This document shows, piece by piece, positions 8,778-16,714 of a stretch of DNA of 64,000 nucleotides (position 1 is its first letter; each line of letters begins with the position of its first letter). Made by a program: the position numbers and the translations under genes. The notes under the pieces are model-generated. The model did not search any database, had not been told where the DNA came from, and saw nothing but the letters and a program-made list of their open reading frames with translations. Source of the stretch: Kordiimonas pumila (GTDB lineage Bacteria; Pseudomonadota; Alphaproteobacteria; Sphingomonadales; Kordiimonadaceae); assembly GCF_015240255.1 (NCBI RefSeq), contig NZ_CP061205.1:3706501-3770500 (forward strand), written 5' to 3'.

Positions 8778-9455
8778 ATGAATATATTGCTGGTTGAGGA
8801 TGACAGCCGCGCGGCCAATCATGTCATGAAAGGCCTGCGGGAAGCAGGCCACACTGTTAGCCATGAAACTGATGGTAAAGCGGCCACCTTTATGGTGGCG
8901 GCTGAAAGCTTTGACCTTATTATTCTTGATCGCATGCTACCGAATGTAGACGGTCTGACCATTCTCAAAACAATGCGCGCAACAGAAGATAGCACGCCGG
9001 TTTTACTACTCAGTGCTCTGGGTGAAGTTGACGACAAAGTAAAAGGCCTGAGAGCTGGTGCCGATGATTATCTCTCAAAGCCCTTTTCCCTTGCGGAACT
9101 ACTAGCGCGTGTTGATGTCCTCAGCAGGCGCGGCCCTGTACAACCAGTTACAACGCATATCCAGATTGCCGATCTTGAAATCGACCTTCTTGGTCGTGAA
9201 GTAAGACGTGGTAACCAGCGCATTGACCTCACGACCCGCGAATTTAAAATATTGGAATATCTGGCCCACCATATGGGCCGCGTAGTAACCCGCTCCATGC
9301 TGCTTGAAAATGTGTGGGAATATCACTTTGACCCTCAAACAAATATTATTGACCAGCATGTAAGCCGCCTGAGACAAAAAGTTGATAAAGGCTTCGCCAT
9401 ACAGCTTATCCACACCGTGCGCGGCACCGGCTATGTGATAAGGCCACCTGTATGA
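8778..9455 (+). CDS. OmpR-family response regulator
   Basis: 225 residues. The receiver domain (1-115) has acidic pocket residues E7-D8-D9, the phospho-acceptor D51 in LIILDRMLP, a T/S near 79 and the K in LSKPF near 101. The C-terminal winged helix (about 130-223) contains RRGNQRIDLTTREFKILEYL and NIIDQHVSRLRQKVD, typical of OmpR/PhoB DNA-binding domains. Its stop overlaps the start of the kinase gene by 4 bp (ATGA), so the two are a cognate pair. The regulated genes are unknown; the PepSY gene just upstream is the most likely target. Confidence 0.94.
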   Translation: MNILLVEDDSRAANHVMKGLREAGHTVSHETDGKAATFMVAAESFDLIILDRMLPNVDGLTILKTMRATEDSTPVLLLSALGEVDDKVKGLRAGADDYLSKPFSLAELLARVDVLSRRGPVQPVTTHIQIADLEIDLLGREVRRGNQRIDLTTREFKILEYLAHHMGRVVTRSMLLENVWEYHFDPQTNIIDQHVSRLRQKVDKGFAIQLIHTVRGTGYVIRPPV

Positions 9456-10858
9456 CCCAAGGCAGCACCAAATATTTACGCCATAGTTTTGCGTTTCGGC
9501 TAGTGCTGATCTACCTGGGTATCTTCATGCTGTCGATCGCTCTAATAACAGCGACACTTTTCTGGTTTGTGATTGTATCCCCGCTCAACACAATTAAAAG
9601 CCAGATCGATCATGAAATAGGACAGCTTGCAACATCATATATGGTTGACGGCGAGGCTGCTCTTAAAAAAAACCTTGAAAAACGCGCTGGTACAAAAAAC
9701 CATTCCATCGGAACAGCCTTTCATGTTTTTATAAACCCTGCAGGCGATGTTATTACAACAAACCTGCAAAGCTGGCCGTCTAAAAAACAAAGCGGCTTTT
9801 ACACCATAGAAGCTGATACGTATCACGAAGGCCAAGAAATTGACTATGATTCTCTCTCAAAAGAACGGCTTTTCCCAAACGGTGCCCGCCTGATTATAGG
9901 CAGGGACGCGGAAGATATTTTTGATCGCAGGGAGATACTCCTCGAAGCTTTGGCGTGGATTGCATTCGCCGCTATTCTCCTTGGGTCTATTGGTGGCACG
10001 CTTATGAGCCGGGCGGTTAATCAACGATTGGAAAATATTAACAACACAGCCCGCAAGGTGATTGCGGGTAACCTGAGCGATAGAATAGAAACCCGCGGCA
10101 CAGGGGATGATTTTGACCAGCTTGCAGAAACCCTGAACCTGATGCTGTCAAAAATTGAAATATCAATAGCCTCTATCAGCCGTGTATCAGACAGTATTGC
10201 CCACGAACTAAGGATGCCGCTCACACGCATGCGTGCTGATCTAGAAGATGTCTATCAGATTACAGCTGATAACCCCAAGGCAGGCCCCGTTATTGAACAG
10301 GCGATTACCGAGGCAGAAAGGCTGAAATCTGTTTTTGAAGCGCTACTGCGTATTGCCCGCCTTGAAACTGGCCGCCATGAAATCACCAAAAAGACCTTTG
10401 ATTTAACCGTTGTCATGAGAGACGCCATTGAACTGTATCAACCGCTTGCAGATGATAAAAACCTAGCGATATCGTTCCAGCATGCTGAACAAGCCATGGT
10501 GCACGGCGACCCAGACCTTCTGTTTCAAGCCGCATCAAATATTCTTGATAACGCAGTTAAATATGCCCGGCCCAATACTTGTGTAACGATCACTCTGGCA
10601 ACAGATGCTGGCAGGGCTGTTCTTTGTATTGAGAACGATAGCCCAACAATTCCCATTCACGACCTTGGGCGTGTGACCGAGAGGTTTTACCGTGCAGCAG
10701 AGACATCAGAACTTGAAGGGCTGGGGCTGGGGCTTAGCCTCGTGAAAGCAGTGGCAACAGCTCATAACGGGCACGTAAACATTACAAACCTGCCGGATGG
10801 TAGCGGTGTTGCCGTTGAACTTATTGTACCTGCTGCGCCCGCCTCCATACTTACCTAA
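9452..10858 (+). CDS. Membrane sensor histidine kinase
   Basis: 468 residues. Transmembrane helix 1 is about residues 15-42 and helix 2 about 162-185, enclosing a periplasmic domain of about 120 residues. A HAMP linker follows (about 186-240), then HisKA with phospho-acceptor H251 in SIAHELRMPLTRMRADL. The HATPase domain has NILDNAVKYA (N box) and GLGLGLSLVKAVATAHNG (G boxes). This is a TctE/PhoQ-type architecture. It is translationally coupled to the response regulator upstream, and its last 8 bp overlap the 3' end of a second kinase gene coming from the other side. Its signal is not known; PepSY proteins next to it point to an envelope cue. Confidence 0.93.
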   Translation: MTQGSTKYLRHSFAFRLVLIYLGIFMLSIALITATLFWFVIVSPLNTIKSQIDHEIGQLATSYMVDGEAALKKNLEKRAGTKNHSIGTAFHVFINPAGDVITTNLQSWPSKKQSGFYTIEADTYHEGQEIDYDSLSKERLFPNGARLIIGRDAEDIFDRREILLEALAWIAFAAILLGSIGGTLMSRAVNQRLENINNTARKVIAGNLSDRIETRGTGDDFDQLAETLNLMLSKIEISIASISRVSDSIAHELRMPLTRMRADLEDVYQITADNPKAGPVIEQAITEAERLKSVFEALLRIARLETGRHEITKKTFDLTVVMRDAIELYQPLADDKNLAISFQHAEQAMVHGDPDLLFQAASNILDNAVKYARPNTCVTITLATDAGRAVLCIENDSPTIPIHDLGRVTERFYRAAETSELEGLGLGLSLVKAVATAHNGHVNITNLPDGSGVAVELIVPAAPASILT

Positions 10859-12191
10859 CCGGCCAATGAAGCTCTACATTCAGGCCGCCAATATCCGCTT
10901 TACCAAGGCTTATATCACCGTATGTTGCCTCAACCAGCGTTCGGGCAATCGCAAGACCAAGGCCGTGTCCTCCACCTGCTTCATCGAGCCGCTTACCACG
11001 CTTTAATGCCTCGGCCATTCTATTAGCTTCAATACCAGGGCCGTCATCTTCGATCCTAAGGGCAATAGTGCGCTCTGAAGCGACACCCGTTATCCGCACA
11101 ACACGCCGGGCAAACTTTACTGCATTTTCCAGAAGCGGCCCTAATATTTCATTCAGATCATCGGGGTTCATATTCACATACAAAGCCTCTGGAATATTGA
11201 TCTGGTAATCAAGCCGCATGCCTTTTTCTGTACGTTCCAACACAGATATAAGGCGCTGGCTTACCACAAGCGGGAATGCTTTGCATTTCTCTGTCTCTGT
11301 CTGGCTTGCCGCTGCTCTTGTTCGGGCTAGTTCTGCGTCAATCGCGGTTTTAGCGGCCAAAATAGCACGTTCCATACCTTCCGTGGCGCCGCCAGATTCC
11401 TTGATAATACGGCTTTGCGCACTTAAAGCTGCAAGCGGCGTTTTCAGGCCGTGTGCCAGATCAGCCGCGCGCTGCTTGGCCCGCGTCAAATCAGCCTCGC
11501 GCGCAGAAAGCAGTTCATTCAATGCTGTTGTAAGGGGTGTTACCTCACGCGGAAACTTGGCTCCCATACGCTGTGTTGGGTTTTGGCGCAAAATCACCAG
11601 TTCTTTACGGAGATATGATAAGGGCTTTAAGCCCAGATAAACCTGTACCCACGCAGCGGCAGACAGAAAGACCCATAACACCAAAAGAAACATACCCAGT
11701 TCCCGCCCAAATTCGGCACTTGCCTCTTTCACGGTTTCTTCATTATGCGCTATTTGAATGAGCACATCACCCGCTTCATCGCCGGGTTCAATAAGCCGTT
11801 CCAGCACAAAAACCGTTTGCCCGAACGGGCCCGGCGCCAAATGGGTACGCCATTCACTTAATGTCGCATCATGCGGCTTTGGCATAACCTGATCCCACAA
11901 GGACCGCGACCGCAAAACTTCTGCTTTCGTAGAAATCTGCCAGTAAAGGCCGCTTGCCGGCTTCAGAAACCTGGGGTCTATTGGTTTACTTACAATGACG
12001 GCAGTCCCTGCAGGATCAACTGTTAAATCAGCAATAAGCTGAAAGGCGTAACGCTTTAGCTCGTCCTCAATACGGCGTTCTATGTGGCGCTCAAAGAGCA
12101 AAATCATGATAAGCCAAGCAAAGGTGAGAGCCGCAAAAATAGCAACGGTTCCCCCAATTAATAACCTGAACTTAAGCGAGTAGTTTTTCAT
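10851..12191 (-). CDS. PhoQ-like sensor histidine kinase
   Basis: 446 residues with helix 1 at about 8-33, a periplasmic region of about 130 residues, helix 2 at about 165-186, a short HAMP-like linker, and HisKA with H247 in RAADLAHGLKTPLAAL. The AHGLKTPL form is the PhoQ-type H box. The ATP-binding domain has LLENAVKFA and GGHGLGLAIARTLVEATYG. The start overlaps the end of its response regulator gene by 4 bp. PhoQ relatives sense divalent cations, low pH or cationic peptides, but this periplasmic domain is too diverged for me to assign a ligand. It converges on the kinase at 9452-10858, with 8 bp overlap. Confidence 0.92.
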   Translation of the reverse strand: MKNYSLKFRLLIGGTVAIFAALTFAWLIMILLFERHIERRIEDELKRYAFQLIADLTVDPAGTAVIVSKPIDPRFLKPASGLYWQISTKAEVLRSRSLWDQVMPKPHDATLSEWRTHLAPGPFGQTVFVLERLIEPGDEAGDVLIQIAHNEETVKEASAEFGRELGMFLLVLWVFLSAAAWVQVYLGLKPLSYLRKELVILRQNPTQRMGAKFPREVTPLTTALNELLSAREADLTRAKQRAADLAHGLKTPLAALSAQSRIIKESGGATEGMERAILAAKTAIDAELARTRAAASQTETEKCKAFPLVVSQRLISVLERTEKGMRLDYQINIPEALYVNMNPDDLNEILGPLLENAVKFARRVVRITGVASERTIALRIEDDGPGIEANRMAEALKRGKRLDEAGGGHGLGLAIARTLVEATYGDISLGKADIGGLNVELHWPVR

Positions 12192-12853
12192 GTATCGCCT
12201 TCGGTCAGCAAATACCCAAAGCCGCGCCGAGTTTTTATCCAGCTAGCGCCTATTTTACGGCGGATCCGCAGCACAAGCGCTTCAATAGCGTTACTGTCAC
12301 CCGGTTCATCAACACCGTAAAGATGCTCGGCCAGTTCCCCTGCTGAAACCGGCCGCCCAGGCTGATGCGCCAAATAGTTTAAAAGACGGAACTCAAGCTG
12401 AGAAAGATTAATCGGCACCCCGCCAAGGTTAACCACCATCCGGCGTGTATCAATGCGGAGTTTACCCACAGATAGCGTGGCATCCGCGTGCCCTGCTGTG
12501 CGCCGAATTAGTGCTTTCACACGGGTGACAAGCTCACCCATTTCAAAAGGTTTTCCCAGATAGTCGTCTGCACCAGCCTCGATACCCTCAACCTTTTCGG
12601 TCCAGTCACCCCGCGCTGAAACAATAAGAACAGGTAAATGTTTACCTTCCGTTCGCCATTTTTTCAAAACCGAAAGTCCGTCCAGAAACGGCAAACCAAG
12701 GTCGAGAATAGCAATATCATATTCTTCTACGCTGCCCTGAAACCAAGCTTCTTCACCGTCTGTTACCAGTTCTACAACATATCCAACAGCCTGAAGCGCT
12801 TTAACAATGTCTGGCCCGACATCCGGGTCATCTTCCACCACAAGCGCACGCAT
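12188..12853 (-). CDS. OmpR/PhoP-family response regulator
   Basis: 221 residues. Receiver domain with E7-D8-D9, phospho-acceptor D51 (AILDLGLPFLDG), and K near 101 in LGKPFEMGELVTRV. The winged helix (about 125-218) contains NLSQLEFRLLNYLAHQ and SNAIEALVLRIRRKIG, typical of the PhoP/QseB branch. The start ATG shares one base with the stop of the upstream PepSY gene (TAATG), and its end overlaps the kinase start, so pepSY-regulator-kinase form one operon. Candidate binding repeats lie before the operon at 13173-13216. Confidence 0.94.
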   Translation of the reverse strand: MRALVVEDDPDVGPDIVKALQAVGYVVELVTDGEEAWFQGSVEEYDIAILDLGLPFLDGLSVLKKWRTEGKHLPVLIVSARGDWTEKVEGIEAGADDYLGKPFEMGELVTRVKALIRRTAGHADATLSVGKLRIDTRRMVVNLGGVPINLSQLEFRLLNYLAHQPGRPVSAGELAEHLYGVDEPGDSNAIEALVLRIRRKIGASWIKTRRGFGYLLTEGDT

Positions 12854-13155
12854 TAGTCTGCTCTCAACTTAATGTAAGCACCAGTACGGGCATCGAGAAA
12901 CAGTTCCATAACCTTGCCAGATTTTTCCAGAAACTTGATTTCATAGTATATCTTGTCTTTTTTGTTCTCAAGCTCCACCTCGATAATGTCACCTGTGACA
13001 TATTTTTCGGATAACTTGAGAATTTCCATCAACGGTAAAACTTCACCATTTTGCAAGGCGCGCCTCGCAATATCATGATCATCGCCCATAGCCATATAGC
13101 TTATGTCGACAATAGAAAGGGCTAGGCCCAATAATAATATAGATCGTGTTTTCAT
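12853..13155 (-). CDS. Small periplasmic PepSY-like protein
   Basis: 100 residues from the ATG at 13155; a TTG five codons earlier is in frame but less likely. A signal peptide is visible at the N-terminus (KTRSILLLGLALSIVDISYM). The rest is one PepSY-like unit ending with IYYEIKFLEKSGKVMELFLD then ARTGAYIKLRAD. It is the first gene of the operon with the response regulator and PhoQ-like kinase. PepSY domains are thought to inhibit peptidases or modulate sensors in the envelope. A sister gene is transcribed in the other direction 113 bp away. Confidence 0.8.
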   Translation of the reverse strand: MKTRSILLLGLALSIVDISYMAMGDDHDIARRALQNGEVLPLMEILKLSEKYVTGDIIEVELENKKDKIYYEIKFLEKSGKVMELFLDARTGAYIKLRAD

Positions 13156-13172
13156 AACTCGAATATTCAACT

Positions 13173-13216
13173 TTCATGCTGACATGAAGCTGACACCTTC
13201 CTCAGACTGATATCAG
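13173..13216. promoter_or_regulatory. Candidate response-regulator sites between PepSY genes
   Basis: The divergent intergenic region contains two identical heptamers GCTGACA, at 13178-13184 and 13189-13195. They start exactly 11 bp apart, the spacing expected for an OmpR/PhoP dimer on one face of DNA. An inverted repeat TTCATG-CTGA-CATGAA (13173-13188) overlaps the first, and a perfect palindrome CTGATATCAG lies at 13207-13216. This suggests shared control of both PepSY genes by the neighbouring regulator, which is inferred. Confidence 0.45.
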
Positions 13217-13268
13217 CGTAGCCTCTGTATTCTATCCTCACTATCCACAAAAATACAGGAGAACACAG

Positions 13269-13583
13269 ATGGTAAACTACAGCAAAATTTTTCAAGGCAC
13301 CGTAACAGCCCTTATCCTCGGCGTTGGTATCCACAGCAGCGTAGCATTTGCCCACGACAAACACCAATCGTCTGCCGCAAATGAGTATGTCGCGGCAGCC
13401 AGCAACACCCTAAGCCTCACAGACCTGCAAGCAGTGGTCACAAACAAAGGCATCACCTCGACCGAAATCAAGGTTAAAGGCTTACTGCTTGAAATAGAAG
13501 GCTACGATACTGCAGGCCGCGAGGTAGAGCTAATGCTTGACCGACGTTCAGGCGACATTATGCATTTTGAGTATGATGACTAA
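13269..13583 (+). CDS. Small periplasmic PepSY-like protein
   Basis: 104 residues. The ATG at 13269 has a strong ribosome site, AGGAG at 13257-13261. The N-terminus is a signal peptide (IFQGTVTALILGVGIHSSVAFA then HDKH). The mature part has one PepSY-like unit: a helix (LSLTDLQAVVTNKGI), then IEGYDTAGREVELMLDRRSGDIM. The ending is closely similar in pattern to the divergent sister protein at 12853-13155. It is monocistronic and followed by a clear terminator. Probably an envelope partner or target of the adjacent two-component system. Confidence 0.8.
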   Translation: MVNYSKIFQGTVTALILGVGIHSSVAFAHDKHQSSAANEYVAAASNTLSLTDLQAVVTNKGITSTEIKVKGLLLEIEGYDTAGREVELMLDRRSGDIMHFEYDD

Positions 13584-13614
13584 ATACCCGCTGCGACCAA
13601 GCGGTTACAGAACA

Positions 13615-13642
13615 AAAAGCCGGGCCTAAACGCCCGGCTTTT
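13615..13642 (+). terminator. Intrinsic terminator after pepSY gene
   Basis: A 7 bp GC-rich stem GCCGGGC/GCCCGGC (13619-13625 and 13632-13638) with a 6-base loop is flanked by an A tract before and TTTT after. It therefore could stop transcription from both sides, including the chemoreceptor gene on the other strand. Confidence 0.9.
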
Positions 13643-13662
13643 CTATTTCACTGTCAACTATT

Positions 13663-15060
13663 TCAACTACGAAGGCGTGCTGTAAAGCGGTTAACTGCCT
13701 CTTCAAGCACACTCGCCTGTTCGGTAAGGCCGCCAGAGCTGTTGCTTACCGTGCGGGCCGCACTCGCACTTCTGTGAGCTACTTCCTGCACACGGTGTAC
13801 ATTCTGCCCAAGATTTGCCGTGCTTTGGCTCGCGTTTTGAACGCTGCGGCTAATCTCGCTTGTCGATGCTTCCTGCTCCACAACCGCTGCCGCAATCATA
13901 CTTGAAATCTCGCTCACCTGATTAATGGTCTTGTGAATAGATTTCACTGCCTCAACCGTTTCTTTTGTCGCAAGCTGCATGGCCAAAACCTGTTGCTCAA
14001 TCTCTTGCGTGGCTCTCGCTGTTTGGTTAGCAAGCGACTTTACTTCACTTGCAACCACAGCAAAGCCTTTACCGGCATCGCCCGCACGCGCGGCCTCAAT
14101 GGTGGCATTGAGGGCAAGCAGGTTTGTTTGCTCGGCAATAGCATTAATCAGGTGAATAACCTCAGATATCCGGTCTGATGCTGATGCAAGAGACCCCACA
14201 CGACCCTCCGCATCTTTGGCAACATTCATGGCGTTTGATGTCACCACATTGGCCTGTTCCACCTGCGTGCGAATTTCACCAATGGCGCTTGTCAGGCCCT
14301 CTGTGGCCTCAGCAACAGAGACCATATCCCGCCCTGTGGCATCAGTCGCACTGGTGGCTGCATTCGCTTCGTTGCTTGTTTCTTCAATGGCGTCCGACAT
14401 AGTATCTGCTGCCATTTGAAGTTCAGCGACAGCACTAGAAAGCAATTGAATAACACCAGAAACCTCGCTTTCGAAGCTGTTGGCCAGATCAAGCTCCATC
14501 TGGTGGCGTTCTTCCGCCATCAAACGCTGCTGTTTCATTTCTTCTTCGTGCTTAATATTTTCAGCTTCAATTTGCTGACGCTCCAGCTCACGTTCTTCTG
14601 CTTCGCGCTGCTTGCGAACCACCTCTGCCTCTGCGCGCAAACGTTCGGTTTCCAGCGAATTTTTCCTGAGCAGTTCTGCTGCTCGCGCCATCGCAGCTAT
14701 ACCATCACCGTGATTGACATCTGAAATAGGAACATCATATTTGCCTTCAGAAATAACTAAAAGCTCACGCTGCAAACACCGCAAAGGTTTCATGATACTG
14801 GCCGTAATCGCCCACGACAGTGCTAGAATAAGCGCAAATAAAAATGCCGTAACCATATATACAAACGTTAAGTGGCTATCGAATGTTTTAGCAGAAACAT
14901 CACCCGTTTGCAGTTCGGCAACAAGCGTCGAAAATTCCCATAAAATGAGTACCATGCCCAAAAACGACAGGCCGGTTAGTGTCCAAATCCGTACATTCAC
15001 TTTAAAATTACGCAAAAAATTAATCATGCTAAAAAAGTTGGCCTTTCCCCATTTACCCAT
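13663..15060 (-). CDS. Methyl-accepting chemotaxis protein, no large sensor domain
   Basis: 465 residues from the ATG at 15060; an internal ATG at 15027 is an alternative. Two membrane helices (about residues 25-48 and 65-90) enclose a loop of only some 20 residues, so there is no room for a periplasmic ligand domain. A HAMP domain follows (about 90-145). Then comes a highly charged coiled coil of about 70 residues rich in E, R, K and Q. The signalling domain (about 200-465) holds the hairpin tip AEQTNLLALNATIEAARAGD, the CheA/CheW contact. It probably senses a membrane, cytoplasmic or energy signal. It stands alone, without other chemotaxis genes nearby. Confidence 0.92.
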   Translation of the reverse strand: MGKWGKANFFSMINFLRNFKVNVRIWTLTGLSFLGMVLILWEFSTLVAELQTGDVSAKTFDSHLTFVYMVTAFLFALILALSWAITASIMKPLRCLQRELLVISEGKYDVPISDVNHGDGIAAMARAAELLRKNSLETERLRAEAEVVRKQREAEERELERQQIEAENIKHEEEMKQQRLMAEERHQMELDLANSFESEVSGVIQLLSSAVAELQMAADTMSDAIEETSNEANAATSATDATGRDMVSVAEATEGLTSAIGEIRTQVEQANVVTSNAMNVAKDAEGRVGSLASASDRISEVIHLINAIAEQTNLLALNATIEAARAGDAGKGFAVVASEVKSLANQTARATQEIEQQVLAMQLATKETVEAVKSIHKTINQVSEISSMIAAAVVEQEASTSEISRSVQNASQSTANLGQNVHRVQEVAHRSASAARTVSNSSGGLTEQASVLEEAVNRFTARLRS

Positions 15061-15257
15061 GCTGATATTCACCAAAAAATGGCAACATTGCACCCTTTAA
15101 GGATACTAAGCATAAATTTTTAGAAATCCCACGATTTTAACACTGTGCAGAGTGTTTTTCTTTTTGAGATGCCCACATCTTGAAAAAACAAGACGAGTCA
15201 CCAAGTAAAATTTATCACTATAATAAAAATTACGACAGCAAGGTTAAAGGAAACATC

Positions 15258-15452
15258 ATGCGACTTCTAATGGCTCTTTTATTGCCGCCTCTTGTTTTTT
15301 TCACAATCAATCGTCCTTTTCAGGGAATATTCTGTGCGCTTTTATGGCTTACCATCATTGGTTGGCCGGTTGCAGCCATATGGGCCGTTTATGCCCTTGG
15401 GCAATACAGAAATGAGGAAATGCGCCGCAGTATGAATTATCGGCACTTTTAA
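15258..15452 (+). CDS. YqaE/Pmp3-family membrane peptide
   Basis: 64 residues from the ATG at 15258 with AAAGGA at 15246-15251. A longer frame starting at a TTG (15180) is unlikely because the family begins MRLLMALLLPPL. Two hydrophobic helices are visible: LLMALLLPPLVFF and ALLWLTIIGWPVAAIWAVYAL, joined by a short loop with RPFQ. Pmp3/YqaE peptides are small inner-membrane proteins linked to salt and membrane-potential stress. The C-terminal tail (RNEEMRRSMNYRHF) is charged and cytoplasmic. Confidence 0.8.
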   Translation: MRLLMALLLPPLVFFTINRPFQGIFCALLWLTIIGWPVAAIWAVYALGQYRNEEMRRSMNYRHF

Positions 15453-15480
15453 TCAGGCATAAAACAAGAAAACAGGCTAC

Positions 15481-15500
15481 GGGGCCAAACAGTTGGCCCC
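15481..15500. terminator. Hairpin between convergent genes
   Basis: GGGGCCAA-ACAG-TTGGCCCC is a perfect 8 bp stem with a 4-base loop, placed between the convergent Pmp3-like and FAD oxidoreductase genes. Neither side has a good T tract, so its terminator role is uncertain. Confidence 0.5.
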
Positions 15501-15512
15501 AACAAACTGACG

Positions 15513-16649
15513 CTAAAAGCGAGCAGGGCTATATAGGCTGGGGTCCACACACGCGGCTCTCATATATTCTGGCATATTTATGCCAAGCAACATGGAGGCA
15601 ACAAGCTCTGACCAGGCTGGAGCGGTTTGAATACCGTACCCGCCCTGACCAACGTTCCAGAAAAATGCCGGGTTATCCGGTGCGTGACCAATAACCGGTA
15701 CACGATCTGGCGCAAATGTCCTAAGCCCTGCCCACTTTGACAGAATAGTTGTCACCTCGGTGCCTGTTGCCTGACCAAAATATTCTGCCGCATACGCAAT
15801 GTCTTCCAGCTCTGGCTGGGCATCACACGCCGCACTAAGGGTTTCATCGGCAGGTGACACCAGATACCCTGTGCCCTCTGGCTTAAAATAAAAGCTATCT
15901 TCAATATCGAGAGTCACTGGATAACCAGCCTCAAACGGCTTGCCCTTAGGGTTCGGTACTGTAATGATTGTGCGCCTAAGCGGTTTCAGTCCCACAGGGT
16001 TTATACCCGCAATATCAGCGACAACATCACCCCACGCACCAGCAGCATTCACCAAAACTTTGGCCTGAATGTCGCCTGTGCGGGTTTTCACATGCCAAAG
16101 GCTGCCATCATAGCTTGCCGCCTCAAGCCCTGCGCCCAACATGAATTTTACACCTGCCTTTTTCGCTCCTTTAATATAAGCACCGTGCAAGGCCGCTACA
16201 TCAAGTCGGCAGCAGTTAGGGTCATATATGCCGCCCGCGAATAAACCCGGTTGCAAGGCAGGCATCAATTTCAGAACACCAACCTCGTCCAGCATCTCAA
16301 TATCAGGTAAAGCTTTTTTTTGAACTGCATATAGCTGTTGAGCAATAGCCCGCTGGCTTTCCTTAAAAATATACAGAGCACCAAGCGGAGACTTAATCTC
16401 TGTATCTGCAAAGCCTACTGGCTGATTATAGTAAAAACCTTTTGAAGCTGTTGTAAGAGGCTGGATAGCCGGGCCACCGTATGTTTCTGCATAAAAAGCA
16501 GCGGATCGGCCTGTGGTGTGATAACCCGCCTGATCTTCCATATCAATAACAAGCACATCAGCCTTGCCCGCAAGATGAAAAGCCGTACTTGCACCTGCAA
16601 TGCCTGCCCCGATTATTAAAAAATCTGTTTTTTGCATCATACTGCCCAT
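15513..16649 (-). CDS. FAD-dependent amino acid oxidase-like oxidoreductase
   Basis: 378 residues of the DAO/glycine oxidase family. The N-terminal Rossmann motif is FLIIGAGIAGASTAFHLAG (from residue about 9), ending in an acidic residue of VLVIDMED for FAD ribose binding. TTGRSAAFYAETYG resembles the flavin-contact segment of these oxidases. The C-terminal part has GLRTFAPDRVPVIGHAPDNP and NVGQGGYGIQTAPAWSELVA, typical of DadA/SoxB-like proteins. It likely oxidises an amino acid or N-methylated amine; the substrate is not evident. Several ATGs occur near the start and the exact one is uncertain by 3-4 codons. It is divergent from the HisN-like gene. Confidence 0.88.
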   Translation of the reverse strand: MGSMMQKTDFLIIGAGIAGASTAFHLAGKADVLVIDMEDQAGYHTTGRSAAFYAETYGGPAIQPLTTASKGFYYNQPVGFADTEIKSPLGALYIFKESQRAIAQQLYAVQKKALPDIEMLDEVGVLKLMPALQPGLFAGGIYDPNCCRLDVAALHGAYIKGAKKAGVKFMLGAGLEAASYDGSLWHVKTRTGDIQAKVLVNAAGAWGDVVADIAGINPVGLKPLRRTIITVPNPKGKPFEAGYPVTLDIEDSFYFKPEGTGYLVSPADETLSAACDAQPELEDIAYAAEYFGQATGTEVTTILSKWAGLRTFAPDRVPVIGHAPDNPAFFWNVGQGGYGIQTAPAWSELVASMLLGINMPEYMRAACVDPSLYSPARF

Positions 16650-16714
16650 TGCGCTTACGGCGCTATATGTGGTCTAAAGTCGCATGTTTGGCAAGTATGA
16701 TATAGGACAATTCT

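Noticed and set aside
9452-12191. Recent inverted duplication of a two-component system
   Set aside because: The two kinases differ in H-box type and the regulators differ widely, so they are not recent copies.
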